This document shows, in pieces, positions 11,222-22,365 of a stretch of 64,000 bases of DNA. Origin of the DNA: Coccinella septempunctata. Lineage: Eukaryota; Arthropoda; Insecta; Coleoptera; Coccinellidae. Where the stretch lies: contig NC_058189.1 of assembly GCF_907165205.1 (NCBI RefSeq), positions 58,988,270 through 59,052,269 of the forward strand, read 5' to 3'. Below the pieces are notes generated by a model. The model had not been told where the DNA came from. It saw only the letters and a list, made by a program, of their open reading frames with translations, and did not search any database. How positions within the stretch are numbered: position 1 is the stretch's first letter; every line of letters begins with the position of its first letter. The translations under genes were made by a program, and so were the position numbers.

Positions 11222-12435
11222 AAGGAAAGTACAGAAATTGAAGCATTAAAGGAAAGAGCCACATACAAGTATCTAGACATAAAACAGAGAAGAAAAATCA
11301 ATCAGAGCCAGATGAGGAAAGAATTAATGTAGGAGTTCAAGATTAAGGAGGATAATGAGAACTGACGTTAAAAGCAAGAATCTGATCGAAGCGAGTAATA
11401 CCTACGCTTGCTCAGCACTGAGCTACTCATTCGGTATAATGTGGACCACCACAGATTTAGCAGCCCTACAGAGAAAAACAAGGACGATTCTGACAAAACA
11501 TAATGAACATCACCCCAAAAGCTCAATAAAACGGACAGAGCTGCCAAGACACCTCGGGGGTAGAGGAATTGTTGACTTGTCCAACCGCATGTCCCAGGAA
11601 ATTGAAGGGCTTTGAAAATATATCCTGAACAAGACTGCTTCGTCAGAACTCCATCGAGTAGTTTGTGAAGCTGATAGTTCTACTGACAGCAAGTGCCACT
11701 TGAAAACTGTCGAACACTCTGCAGAAAGCAAAATGCAGAAACTGATTGGCAAACCTTTGCATGGAAGGCACGAGAACGATTTCAACCATGATTTCGTCGA
11801 CATTTCTGCGTCGAGCTACTGGTTGACTTCCGGAAGATTGTTTCTCGAAACAGAGGGCTTCATGCTTGCCATCCAGGACCAGGTGATTCCGACAAGGGAC
11901 TACATGAAATATATCGCCAAGGATGCCTCAGTGAAGGACGATAGTTATCGTTATGACTGTGCGACACATCCAGAACATCCACCTGTGGATGCCAGAAGTT
12001 CACGAGACTACAGAAGTAGACATGATGCTGTTGCCAAGATTTTACACCAAGAATTGGCAATAAAATACCAACTTCTAAGGTCAATACAGGTTCCCTAATA
12101 CAATTACCATCCGAATGCTGTTTTGGAAAATGATCATCATAAGCTCAACTGGCATAGCACGGTTCTCACAGACAGGAAGATGACTCACAATAGACCTGAC
12201 TTCATATTGCCGAATAAGGATGAGTACAGAGCACTATTCATCGACGTGGCGATTCCAAACAACAACAACAACTTACTAGATAGGCACATCGAAATACAGA
12301 GACCTCGAGGAACAAACCAGGAGACAGTAGAAGTTGAAAGATATCAGGACTATCCCAGTTGTCATTTCATCTACAGTCCTGACACCGAATCAACTAATAG
12401 AGAATTTGAGGAGACTTCAGTTGAACGAAAATATC
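11222..12435 (+). pseudogene. LINE pol C-terminus with restriction-like endonuclease
   Basis: Reading across frameshifts: a post-RT segment (EIEALKERATYKYLDIKQ), a thumb-like segment (NTYACSALSYSFGIM, then PRHLGGRGIVDLSNRM), a degenerate Cys/His finger region near 11945-12010, then RHDAVAKILHQELAIKYQLL. The endonuclease signature HNRPDFI followed by IDVAIPN gives the PD...D arrangement of PD-(D/E)XK nucleases; the later Lys is not clear. The terminal part reads IPVVISSTVLTPNQLIENLR in one frame just before mariner 4. Stops and shifts occur near 11613, 11700, 12098 and 12340, so the copy is dead. Confidence 0.6.
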
Positions 12436-12437
12436 TA

Positions 12438-13708
12438 CGAGGATATATTGAAAAATTCTTAGCCTACTATAGAACCAAACAAAATATCAATGTCAAAATA
12501 TTTTATTACTCGATATATTTTCCTCTTAACTGGATACATTTATTGCAGCGAACCTGCAACGTCTCTAGACCTTTCAAAAAAATGTTTTTTCTTGCTCTGC
12601 AAACCAGACCTATAGAGCTTTTATAACCTCCTCGTTGGAAGAAAATTTATGATCTTTTAAACATTTTTTCAGTAGAGGAAAGAGATGATAGTCGGATGGA
12701 GCCAAATATGGTGAATAAGGGGGGTGTTCTAGTAATTCAAACCCTGAATCACGAATTTTTTGCATGGCAACATGAGATTTGTGTGCAGGGTCGTTGTCCT
12801 GCAAAAACAAAACACCTTTGGATAGCTTTCCGCGTCTTTTCTCTTTAATTTTTTCCCGTAGAGTAGTCAGTAATTTCGAATAGTAATCTCCTGTTATTGT
12901 TCTACTCTTATCTTAAATTCATTCATGATTACCTACTCAGTGGCAATCCTGAAGCAAGAACCTTTCCCGCAGATTTTTGGACACGAAACTTCTTAGGTCT
13001 TGAAGAATCAGAGAGATCTACAATCTATCGGTTGTTGCTTTGTTTCTGGGTCGTAGAAATATACCCAAGTCTCATTCATAGTAACAATTTGGTTTAAGAA
13101 GTCTACATCGTGTTAAAATCGAGCACAGATCGAACGCGATGCTTCTACCCTTGCACGCTTTTGGTCAACATTCAAACATTTGGGGATCCATTTTGCAGCA
13201 ATTTTTCTCATGTCCAAATTGACGTGAACTATATAATGAAAGCGTTCGTATGAAATACTCAGTGCTTCAGATATACGTTTTAGCACAATTCGACAGACTG
13301 ATAAAATCATGTCATGAACTGCATGGATATTTTCGGGGACTGACACAGAAACTGGCCTTCCCGAACGGTCATCATCCTCAATGGAAAATTTACCTCTTTT
13401 GAAGCTTGCAGTCCAAGTTTTCACGGTCGCATACGAAGGACATTGATCACCAAGGGTATTAAGCATATCTTCGTGAATCTGCTTACCTCTTAACCTTTTA
13501 AATACCTATGTACTTGATGATGGCTCGATACTCCAATTTTTCGATTTTCACAATTTCGGAGGATATAATCTTTCTTTTAATTTATTGCGTAATTCTGATT
13601 TACTTTTTTGACCTCAAACTTCACACTGACACCTCTTATGAGTTATTGTTCGTTGCTATGGTAACGCAATATTTTTTTTATGCATAGAACTGGTTAAGGC
13701 TAACTAGA
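12438..13708 (-). mobile_element. mariner copy 4, inserted in LINE
   Basis: The 3' inverted repeat (at the left) starts after TA at 12436-12437. The 5' terminus at the right is cut: similarity ends at GGCTAACTAGA, about 16 bp short of the terminus, where the LINE sequence resumes. The terminal sequence was therefore lost after insertion. Confidence 0.9.
12506..13566 (-). pseudogene. mariner transposase, D-to-N at first catalytic position
   Basis: The expected start codon reads ATA at 13566. A one-base loss near 13493 shifts the frame before MLNTLGDQCPSYATVK. The first catalytic signature reads TMNETWVYFYD, so the first Asp is Asn. The second (FLQDNDPAHKSH) and third (LAPSDYHLF) are kept. Further frame loss lies between 12810 and 13113. 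Confidence 0.85.
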
Positions 13709-14055
13709 CTTTAGGCAAGTTCCTGGGAAATACAGAAGAACATTGTAGAGAAAACAATACACTTCGTCAGGAAGTGCAGGGAGATCAGGAACCCAACGGA
13801 CACGAAATAGACGAAGTGAAGACAGGACCTGATCGACATCAACAAGCCGAGGAGCAGCCCAGACTTGACCACCACTATGAGCCCGAAAACCGGGAAAGGG
13901 CTCCAACAGAGCTTTATCATTTGATATATCAGATATCGGTGATAAGTGAATTTTCCTCTGGAGAGGAGTGTGAAAGACACAAACGCTTGCTTGGTTACTA
14001 CAATTCAGCAACAAAAAACTCCATTTTCAGTCTCAAACCATCTCCGTGTAAATGA
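13709..14055 (+). CDS. LINE C-terminal coding tail
   Basis: Open from the mariner 4 junction to TGA at 14053-14055. It begins LGKFLGNTEEHCRENN, which resembles the RIVRKFL-type C-terminal segment of R4-like LINE proteins, then continues as a hydrophilic, charged tail (GPDRHQQAEEQPRLDHHYEP) ending SLKPSPCK. The region is GC-richer than its surroundings. The tail could be the genuine C-terminus of the element or a fusion to host coding sequence. Confidence 0.35.
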
Positions 14056-14189
14056 ATTCTAGTCAGTGAAGGACGTTCTTTGTGACCATAAATTGGTGAC
14101 CGGCTTCACCTAAGCCAGCTCCGTGAACCTCGATCATCATGAAACCATCTCACACCATATAAATTAGCGGAATCGATGCAGAAGGCAAC

Positions 14190-14195
14190 TTTAAT
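14190..14195 (-). terminator. variant poly(A) signal ATTAAA
   Basis: ATTAAA on the minus strand about 16 bases after the TGA at 14211. It is meaningful only if the candidate exon is real. Confidence 0.2.
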
Positions 14196-14210
14196 CTATA
14201 ATTAATAAAT

Positions 14211-14432
14211 TCAATAAGTTTGGTACGGAGACTCGATGCTTGTGGATCGTGATGTGAATGAATTGAATATCGTGCTTGTTTGCGGTCCGGAATAGTAACC
14301 ATTATCATCCATTACCGCGGTAAATGGACCAGATGAAGAACAGCCTCCGGCGAGTATGATCTTTCTTGTGAGACCATTAGGAGTGGATTCAATTATTTTT
14401 GACCTTTTTGCCAAGTGTCCCAGGAAAAAGTT
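14211..14432 (-). CDS. candidate terminal exon of a host gene
   Basis: On the minus strand a good acceptor (CGTCCAGTTTCTCAG) is followed in frame by 73 codons and TGA at 14211-14213. The peptide starts NFFLGHLAKRSKIIESTPNG and continues with GGCSSSGPFTAVMDDNGYYS and ends SIESPYQTY. The Ser/Thr/Tyr-rich composition would suit a cytoplasmic tail. The region is single-copy and GC-richer than its neighbours. No family was recognised and no donor or upstream exon can be placed, so this is a hypothesis. Confidence 0.35.
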   Translation of the reverse strand, partial: NFFLGHLAKRSKIIESTPNGLTRKIILAGGCSSSGPFTAVMDDNGYYSGPQTSTIFNSFTSRSTSIESPYQTY

Positions 14433-14713
14433 CTGAGAAACTGGACGCTTAGGAGCGATTCTTCGATTTTCACTGGCCGGGTATTATTCCTGCTAATTTG
14501 CAGGAATTCGTTACGAGTCTGGTACTCTGAGAACAGAGCGGAATTCAGGAGAGGAAATCTTTGTGCGAGTATCTCAGTGTTGGAATACTCCGAGAGTTAG
14601 CCTGTCATTAGGGCAACGATCAGTAATGCAATTTGTATATCCATTACAGTATTATAATTCCGATCGGTCTATAGGAAGAAGAATATGCAGAAAATCTTCA
14701 GTCTTTCTTTATA
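14433..14713. other. no recognisable gene
   Basis: Moderately GC-rich to 14600, then AT-rich up to R copy 2. It could be intron sequence of the candidate gene. Confidence 0.3.
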
Positions 14714-15017
14714 CAAGGTGAGTTTTCGACTCAAAAGAAACACTTGTTTCCTTCACCATTTTTTTCGAATCGATTCGGTTTGAAAAATACTGGCTGTTGA
14801 AAAACCATAAAAAAATTTTACTTTTGTTGTATCTCACCAATGGTTTTATCGAATGAAATGCCACGTCTTCCAGCTTTCTCATTATGACCATTACGTACCA
14901 TAAAAATACCAAAAATTCAAAGAACCCAACGCTTGGAACTAAGTTGGACGCTATCTAATGAATATTTGAGGGTTTTGTGAAATGAAAGTATTCTTTTATA
15001 TTTTATATTTTCTCGTA

Positions 15018-16258
15018 CGAAGATATTTTAAAAAATTCTTAACCTACTATAGAACCAAACGAAATTTCAATGTAAAAATATTTTATTACTCAACATATTC
15101 TCCTCTTAATTGGATATATTTATTACAGCGAACCTGTAACGTCTCTAGACCTTTCAAAAAAGTGTTTCTTCTTGATCTGCAAACCAGACCTCCACAGCTT
15201 TTATTACCTCCTCGTTGGAAGAAAATTTACGACTTTTTAAACATTATTTCAGTTGAGGAAAGAGATGATAGTCGGATGGAGCCAAATTTGGTGAATAAGG
15301 GGGGTGTTCTACTAATTCAAACCATAATCACGAATTTTTTGCATGGCAATATGAGATTTGTGTGCAGGGGCGTTGTCCTGTAAGAACAAAACACCTTTGG
15401 AAAGCTTTCCCCGTCTTTTCTATTTAACTTTTTCCCGTAGAGTGGTCAGTAATGTCGAATAGTAATGTCCGGTTATTATTCTAATCTTATCCAAAAAATC
15501 AATCATGATTACTCCATAGCAATCCCAACAAACTGAAGTAAGAACTTTTCCAGCAGATTTTTGGACACGAAACTTCTTAGGTCTTGGAGAACCAGAGTGT
15601 CGCCTTTCCATCGATTGTCGCTTTGTTTCTGGAACGTACCCAAGTCTCATCCATAGTTCGGTTTAAGAAGACCGAACGCGATGCTTCTGCCCTTGCACGC
15701 TTTTGATCAACATTCAAACATTTGCGGATCCATTTTGCAGCAATTTTTCTCATGTCCAAATTGACGTGAACTATACGATAAACGCGTTCATATGAAATAT
15801 TCAGTGCTGCAGATATCCGTTTTAGCCCAATTCGACGGTCTGATAAAATCATGTCATGAACTACATCGATATTTTCGGGGACTGACACAGAAACTGGCCT
15901 TCCCGATCGGTCATCATCTTCAATGAAAAATTTACATCTTTTGAAGCTTGCAGACCAATTTTTCACGGTCGCATACGAAGGACATTGATCACCAAGGGTA
16001 TTAAGCATAACTTCGTAAATCTGCTTACTTCTTAACCCTTTTAAATACAGGTACTCGATGATGGCTCGATACTCCAATTTTTCGATTTCCACAATTTCGG
16101 TGGACATCTTCTTCCTTTCAATCTATTGCGTAACTCTGGTTTACTTTTTTGACCTCAAACTTCACATTGACATTTCTAATTAGTTCGCTGCTATGGTAAC
16201 GCAATATATTATTATTTTTATGCATGGTCTAGGCTAACTAGATATCAATACATACTCG
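15018..16258 (-). mobile_element. mariner copy 5, inserted in R
   Basis: Both inverted repeats are recognisable, although the left one is mutated (CGAAGATATTTTAAAAAATT). TA is at 15016-15017; on the right the duplicated TA is degraded to TT. Complete-length copy with small internal deletions. Confidence 0.9.
15086..16107 (-). pseudogene. mariner transposase with catalytic Asp codons present
   Basis: An intact start at 16107 opens about 146 family-like codons (SKQIYEVMLNTLGDQC, RIGLKRISAALNISYERVY). A deletion removes the CARFENDVDF segment before NRTMDETWV, and a second deletion plus frameshift follows immediately, removing HFYDPE. The second Asp (FLQDNAP) and third (LAPSDYH) codons remain in shifted frames. 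All three Asp codons are present, but the frame is broken at least twice. Confidence 0.85.
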
Positions 16259-16563
16259 TTTATACGCCGTTTTCGAATAAATTGATGTTCAAAAATGAAA
16301 AATATCTGTGAAATTTTAAAAATTGGGTACTTTGACTGAATGCAACTATGTTTAAAAGATCCACAGAGGTGTAGTGCCAAAGTTTTAGCTAGTTATTTTG
16401 AAGGTAATTTCATTTTTCTAAGGTTTGCACATTTTATTAGGAAAGCTCAAACTGGCTATTTCTTTTTATCTGTGTTTATTTTGACCCGGTGAATCTACTG
16501 TTAAAATATTTGTACGTGTCAAAACACTCACCCTATATACCTATTGGTATATGTATTGCTAAG

Positions 16564-16830
16564 TCATGAGATTTGTCTTTTGGTAGTTTTTCTTGTCTTG
16601 AAATCAAGACAAGATTTTGAAATATCTTGGCAACCCCTATTGATATTGTAATATTGAAAATTGGATAGGCCCCAAAGCTGAGCCTTGGGGAATTCCACAC
16701 TCGATTTTTTAATGAATGGATATCCTAGCACTCCGATCAACTCACACAAATCAAAAATGGGTATCTCAACAGAATAAAAATTATCTATTGCCTCTATTAC
16801 ACTATTTATTATTTCCATCCAGTCTCTTTA
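16564..16830 (-). pseudogene. LINE reverse transcriptase scrap
   Basis: On the minus strand one frame reads ECGIPQGSALGPIQFSI, the PQGS-LGP motif of non-LTR reverse transcriptases; an alternative frame is open as SVEFPKAQLWGL. Upstream, AIDNFYSVEIPIFDL resembles the palm region around motif A. Too short and frameshifted for clade assignment; jockey-like is plausible. Confidence 0.5.
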
Positions 16831-17242
16831 AGGGGAAGTCACTAGTTCATAATTCATTCTTTCAATTTCTTACGTGATTGATTGATTTTTTGTAAATTGA
16901 AGTTAAAGGACGTATTGATGTCACCCCGTTTCTTTTTTTGTCAATTTAGTTGTTTTTTTATGAGAAAACAAATTTAAACTTTAGTGTCAATGAAACTTGT
17001 TTTCACAATCATCACAATCATTTTCATAGCGATACATGTCAAAATTACGCTGAAATTCAGGCGAATAACTGAAAATTATTCAATATTCCTAATATTACCT
17101 CTCACGTGGTAATTTCTACTTTTCAACTGAGTCAGTAGGTACGTAATTCAGGCTATTGCTCAAAGATGTGACACATTTTCTTATTTGGGGTAGCATCCGT
17201 AAAGCAATCAATGTCGATCGTCTTGATCTCGAATCGTATGTA
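16831..17242. other. no recognisable gene
   Basis: AT-rich sequence between the RT scrap and element Y. Nothing recognised. Confidence 0.35.
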
Positions 17243-17804
17243 CAGGTGGGCAAAATTTGTTGTGTACTGACAGGATCTCGAGAACTATAGCAGCTAGAAG
17301 AAAACAGATTACACATTTCCCAGCTCATTTTCGGAGAAACAAAGAATGGTGAAAACCGCAGCCTCCTACGATAGGTACTTCGTTTTTGAGTTTGACAATT
17401 TCGTAAAGTTCTTATAACTTTTTTGTCTTTGATGTTACAAATCTGAAACTTGAACCTTTTACAGGCACTTTTTTACGTAGAATCCATTGATGAGCTCAAA
17501 ATATTTTTTCAATTCGAATCTTTAGGTGAACTTTCATTTTTTTGAATGCAAACTTTTATTGAGTTTGACATTTTTGAATTGGAAAAAATTCCAATTTCAA
17601 AGACAAAAAAGTTATAAGAACTTTTTCGGAATTGTCAAAATCTCAATTTCTGTTTATAACTCGAAATCTAAAAATGATAGGCCGATTCTGTTTTCAGATT
17701 TGGATCAGTCACGAAAAAAGAGCTCGGGAATGTGTCATCCGTTCTTCTTCTAGCTGCTATAGTTCTCGAGATCCCCTCAGTAGACCACGAATTTTGCCCA
17801 CCCT
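17243..17804. mobile_element. TA-flanked long-TIR MITE, family Y
   Basis: Inverted repeats of about 90 bp: the left arm starts CAGGTGGGCAAAATTTG and the right arm ends CGAATTTTGCCCACCCTG. Both contain ATCTCGAGAACTATAGCAGC and its complement. TA at 17241-17242 and 17805-17806. The interior is AT-rich with no transposase. Confidence 0.78.
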
Positions 17805-17806
17805 GT

Positions 17807-18179
17807 ACTATTTTCGAATATTGGGCAGGATAGAGTTTGTGAATAAAACCATCATGCATCAGTCCTAGAGATTTATATCTGATTAATTAATCTGTCGTGA
17901 CCAATATGAAGAAAGAATCGAATGTTTCTGTCTGCGAATTTTATCAATGTAATTTGACTTTTTTGAGGGTTCGACAAACTTCACGGAAGTAGATCATGGT
18001 TTTGGAGAAATGCGAGAAAAACCTTTCCTACTGGTTGTTGTTAAAATTTTCGTTCAAATATCATTCACGAAGAAGAAACCAAGTGGTACAAGCAAGGCCT
18101 AACCTTGAAATTCAAATACAATACTTCCGTGAATCCCTCTGGCCTAACCGACGATGAATTTTTTAACGCTCCTCATAAT
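17807..18179. other. no recognisable gene
   Basis: Contains a short inverted pair (TTCACGGAAGTA near 17971 and TACTTCCGTGAA near 18122). Not recognised as an element. Confidence 0.3.
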
Positions 18180-18775
18180 TATGATTTTTGTAGCCGAGAC
18201 CCCCCTAAATTTCGCATCGCTGCTCGACTAAAGCGATAAATAACGTAATAATCGAGAATGACACGGTAGTTGCCCCAAACACACAGGTGAGCCACCCCAT
18301 ATTTCCGTCCTCTCTTCATCCGACCACAAATCTGTCGATGGCGCAAAATGGGGCCTCCGTCTGCCATCCGCTGCGTTTTGTTGATTCCGACAATCACAAA
18401 TGACTTCTCATTAATCCTAGGCCGTTCAGTTAAATTCAATCGGGCTTCCTTTGCGACTGGTTTTGTTCCGAGGCAACGGTGCATGGGAGAGCCCGGTCTA
18501 AATTGTTGGTTAATAAAAACTAACAGACAGTTTCATTATACGTTCACTCGAATTATTTATTTAAAACCCCTAGTCGGGCTACGCGGATTCGCTCCTCCGG
18601 TGAACTATCATTTTCTGCAAATGATTCGGGGGCAATTGCTTGGGAGCTACCGCCTATGTCCTGGCGGTAATCAGCGGCTTTTTGCGTCTTTTTCCTGTCG
18701 CCGCTTTCCCATCGTTTGGGACTACGCATTCGTGTAATGACAACGAAAGGTGGGTTGGGAGATGGCTGAGAGACG
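18180..18775. other. GC-richer single-copy island, possible regulatory DNA
   Basis: About 600 bp with clearly higher GC than the window average, not repeated elsewhere here, and without a convincing exon. Open frames exist on both strands (18348-18737 +, 18179-18484 -) but lack known motifs. A conserved non-coding element or an unrecognised exon are the two main options. Confidence 0.25.
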
Positions 18776-18777
18776 TA

Positions 18778-19662
18778 GAGTCATTCGGGGCAACTGTGCG
18801 CACTTTTGCCTTTCAAGCCATACCCTGTTTCAAATGTTGAAGCTAGGAAAATTAAAACATATTCATGAGATAGAGAATTTTCTAATCTATAAGAAAACAT
18901 CAAAATGCAAACGAACAAAAACTTTTTTTTTCCGCAAAAAAAAAAATTTAATAGTGAAAGACGGAGTGCGTTCACATGCCCCGTATTGCAGGTAAGTGTG
19001 CGCACCCTCACGGGGTAAGTGAACGCAGTGCTTAGTGAACCACACAATAAAAAGAGATTACAAAATAATATCATCAAAATGTTACAATATTAGAGAAATG
19101 CTGTTTATTGTCAATACAGAAGCGCCTTTTTATAAGCACTGCATTATTGTTCGTGCCACAATTCCTGGTGAACACAACACTTGATACATTCCCCTGTTGG
19201 TGGCTCTTCATATTTTTCCGAACAAATAGGACAATATTGATCGAGTCTTAACCAAGAAAATCAACAATGTCATAATTTATTCCTCACTGAACCATAGCCC
19301 TCTTAACACACGTGTTTAAGAGGGCTGTGACTGAACTAATGCCCATATAATGAATCTATGTGCACACTTACCCGCGTACACTTTCCCTAGTAAGCCAAAA
19401 TTTGAATTGACGTTCTTATAGAGTTGAGCAGCTAAGAGAACCTAAAATTTTTTATTATATATTTAGACTAATATGCCCACGATCGAATAAAATATTGTTT
19501 AACACTGTCGGACTCGGACGCACGGCGCACTCCTATGAAAAACTAATTTGGGGATTCTGCGCCCTTGCTTCACCCAAATGAACCACTCTTTCATACATTG
19601 CATAGTCGAGATATACGCACTGCGCACACTTACCCACTGCTCTCAGTTACCCCAAATGACTC
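18778..19662. mobile_element. TA-flanked element X
   Basis: Left terminus GAGTCATTCGGGGCAACTG and right terminus CAGTTACCCCAAATGACTC are near-perfect complements. TA at 18776-18777 and 19663-19664. The motif GTAAGTGTGCGCA recurs near 18990, and its complement near 19360 and 19621, giving subterminal repeats. No transposase. Confidence 0.72.
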
Positions 19663-19664
19663 TA

Positions 19665-20597
19665 TGGGTCGAATCCAGGTTGTTGGAAATTAAGTTGGTT
19701 TGGGATAAGTTCTTCTTCAGTCAAACGCACTTTGCTAAACAATCCGTATATTGATTCAATCGATTTAACGGAGGTCGATCTATACTCTTAATAAATATCA
19801 ATCCAGAGTACGTACCACAAGCTAACTACAAACGCACGACTCGACAGTAATCCCGTTTTCCCCTTATTTCCTGCCTTATCTTTGAGTCGAATAGTTGAAA
19901 ATTTGTACCAAAGATGATCAGTATCCTTTGTATGAACACCTTGTTAACACGAAAACTGTGGGGTGTAATTAGATTGCCAACAACGCCTTATCGAACCCGA
20001 TATCGATAGATTATAGATAGATTGTCGATCGATCGTGGTTCCACTGCTGAACTAACTATAGAGGAGAGAAATATCTTATTTCTAAAAGATGTTTATATAT
20101 AGTATATACATAGATTTTATAACTGTGTAGAGTTTCACACAGTCGAACACTGCTGGGGATTGTCATTCAGCACTTTGACCGCCACCACTAATATTGTCGA
20201 CTAAACCAATCGAATTTGGCTCGACATCAATTTATGCCCTTCCTCAGATTTTGATGATTATTTTTTTATAGATAGAATTATTTATAAGTAATCGAATGGT
20301 AGTCATCTTAATCTGCGGAAACTTAAAATTCAGTAGCTATGATTTTTCGTAATGTTCGTTAAATGCACTCAATTCGTATGTTTTCCTCAACAGACTCAAC
20401 AAATTGGGGTTTTGAGGTAATTCATTGTGAGAAATGTGTATAATTGATCAATTTTGGTTAAAAACTGAACTGAATCATTTTGAGGTTAGGTAAGGTTGGG
20501 TTAGGACAGTGGAAAGGCAATTTCATACATGAAAATATCATTTTTGTCCATTTAAATATAGGTTTAAATGGTGAAAATATGATATTTCATGATAATG
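19665..20597. other. no recognisable gene
   Basis: Contains a run of GATA/ATCGAT-type words near 20000-20035 (ATCGATAGATTATAGATAGA). No gene or element recognised. Confidence 0.35.
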
Positions 20598-21500
20598 CAG
20601 GGTGCATGCATTTCAAGGTGAGGCTTTTTTTCAACAGAAGGTATAACTGGTCAAAATTAAGCCTTTCACTCAAAATCACCTATACAAATTTTTCAAAATG
20701 ACAAAGTTGAAAAAAAAATTTGAAATGATTAGGTACTGAAATAGATCCTTATACGACCCTAGACCATTTGTTAGCTGAATTATCGCAAAGCAGTGGAAAA
20801 AAACTTATCTCCTGATTCGACTATGTGGTTTCGTTCAGGATATTGGCTCGTTCGATATTTACGTGGTAATGAAAATTGAAACATAGAATTTTCTAATTGT
20901 AGTCATTATTTTTTAGTAACTTACACGATTTTATGAAATGGCTCATTTCGATACCAACTGACAGAAGAGACTTAGGACACAAGGGTAAAAAATAGAATAA
21001 TACTTCAAAATCTCACAAATAAAATTCGTCCAAATTATTCACGAATTTTTTCACAATGGGCATCACAATCTTCTTGTTCGAACATTCCAACAATCGTCGT
21101 AAAAATGGGATGAAATGGGGAAACATCATAGCACTTTTTTAACATAATTAACATAAGCACTTTCAAGAAACTGCCTCGATTTTCTACATTTTTTTGTCAC
21201 CCTAAATTGCACGATACAACAATTATGATTCTCTCAAAAGTAACCTGATGCATCTAATCCGATTAACTTGGTACTGAACCATTCATTGTCCAGCCATATG
21301 TTTATGTTTTGTTTCGTTTTGGCGAGGCTGGAGTCACCTCCCACAGTCCCGTACTTGAAATTCAATTAAATTTTGTCGAATTTCTGGGGGTTGTATCTCA
21401 GCCATCTTGGATATTTTATATAGACAATTTTTGGTTAAACGACTTATTTTGATGAGTTCTAACCTCTGTCAAAAAAAGTCTCACCTTTGAAAACACCCTG
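20598..21500. mobile_element. possible TA-flanked MITE, family AA
   Basis: Left CAGGGTG...TTTCAAGGTGAGGC and right (minus strand) CAGGGTGTTTTCAAAGGTGA form imperfect inverted repeats of about 60 bp, both continuing with CTTTTTTT. TA is at 21501-21502; the left flank is TG, presumably mutated. Confidence 0.5.
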
Positions 21501-21779
21501 TATTTATTGTCGTAGAAAATTCTGAATGAGTAAGGGATTTGGTTTTACTTTAATTACTTTCGTGAATTCATCTCAACATAGGTAAAAGAGATAGTTCCCT
21601 CAGTGGGATACATGTCCTGGTTTTGATTACACCATCCACGTTGGTAGCATTAGCATTAGCCCAGGCAAATTAGGGTTTTGGTTCCTAAAAATTGCTATCA
21701 AGCTTAAAAGGGATGCAAACGTAGAAGTACATCTCAAATATGAGTAAAGTAAAGTTTGCAACAGTTTTCTGTCAGGGCT

Positions 21780-21945
21780 CAACTTTTTTTGACCAAGAAA
21801 CCTCGGAATTCTCGAATTTCAACAACTTTGTTAAATATTCCAAGTGGTTCGCCAAAATGAGATTTCTTGTTATAGGAAAGACCCATCCCAATTTCATACG
21901 AGCAATTACCTCCTGAATTTTCTCGCATGAATTTAGGAACACCCT
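21780..21945. repeat. right end of a CAGGGTG-type element
   Basis: Minus-strand terminus CAGGGTGTTCCTAAATTCAT before TA at 21946-21947. No matching left end found, so a truncated copy or a transposon fused to the transposase remnant that follows. Confidence 0.35.
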
Positions 21946-21956
21946 GTATGTATCCG

Positions 21957-22365
21957 CTCCTTACGATGCGCGCCAAATTTCATTCAACTTGTTCAGTCGG
22001 AAACAAAACGAGGGTGCGCGAAAGAGACGAAGCGAGGGACGCGGCAGTCTTTGGTCATGTAGCAATGGATCCGACCTTTAGAACTAGGAAAATCCTTGAA
22101 AAACATGAATTCCATCCTCATAAGTTAAGACTGGTTCAGGAACTGAATGTGGATGATCCCGATCACCGACTCAGGTTCTTTGAAGTGGTCAGTAAAACGA
22201 TTAACGATAATCAAAACTACTAATTGTCGATATCTGTTTTTCGGACGAGTATTCATTTTACCTTAACGGCACTGTAAATCGGCAAAAATGTCGGTATTGG
22301 TCAGATGAAAATCCAAGAACTTCTGCTACTGATCCTGGGAATGAAAAATCTGAAACGTTTACATG
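21957..22365 (+). pseudogene. Tc1/mariner-superfamily transposase remnant
   Basis: Plus-strand frame with FGHVAMDPTFRTRKI, LEKHEFHPHKLRLVQELN and DPDHRLRFFEVVSKTIND, stopping at 22221-22223. After a frameshift it continues ICFSDEYSFYLNGTVNRQ and RYWSDENPR, matching the first-Asp (FSDE) block and RYW-DENP block seen in insect IS630/Tc1/mariner-type transposases. The DNA-binding part is partly deleted, and the second and third catalytic blocks are absent. The CAGGGTG-type end just upstream may belong to the same element. Confidence 0.6.

Larger units (their letters stand above)
11222..14055 (+). mobile_element. RLE-type non-LTR retrotransposon (R4/Dong-like), split by mariner 4
   Basis: 3' portion of a LINE with a restriction-like endonuclease. 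It is interrupted by mariner 4 at 12438-13708 and resumes at 13709 (LGKFLGNTEEHCRE). The 5' half, including the reverse transcriptase core, is missing. LINEs of this type copy themselves by target-primed reverse transcription, and 5' truncation is usual. The assignment rests on protein motifs remembered for the family, not on an alignment. Confidence 0.6.
14714..16535 (-). mobile_element. MITE family R, copy 2, split by mariner 5
   Basis: Complement orientation of R. Ends: CAAGGTGAG... after TA at 14712-14713 and ...CACTCACCCTA before TA at 16536-16537. Mariner 5 interrupts it at the R word CTCGTATAATGCGCC (left CTCGTA, right TATACGCCG). Part of the inverted repeat next to the left end is deleted. 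Confidence 0.75.

Noticed and set aside
17116..17868. Short frames on both strands of element Y
   Set aside because: They follow the inverted repeats and mirror one another, as expected from the symmetry of the arms.
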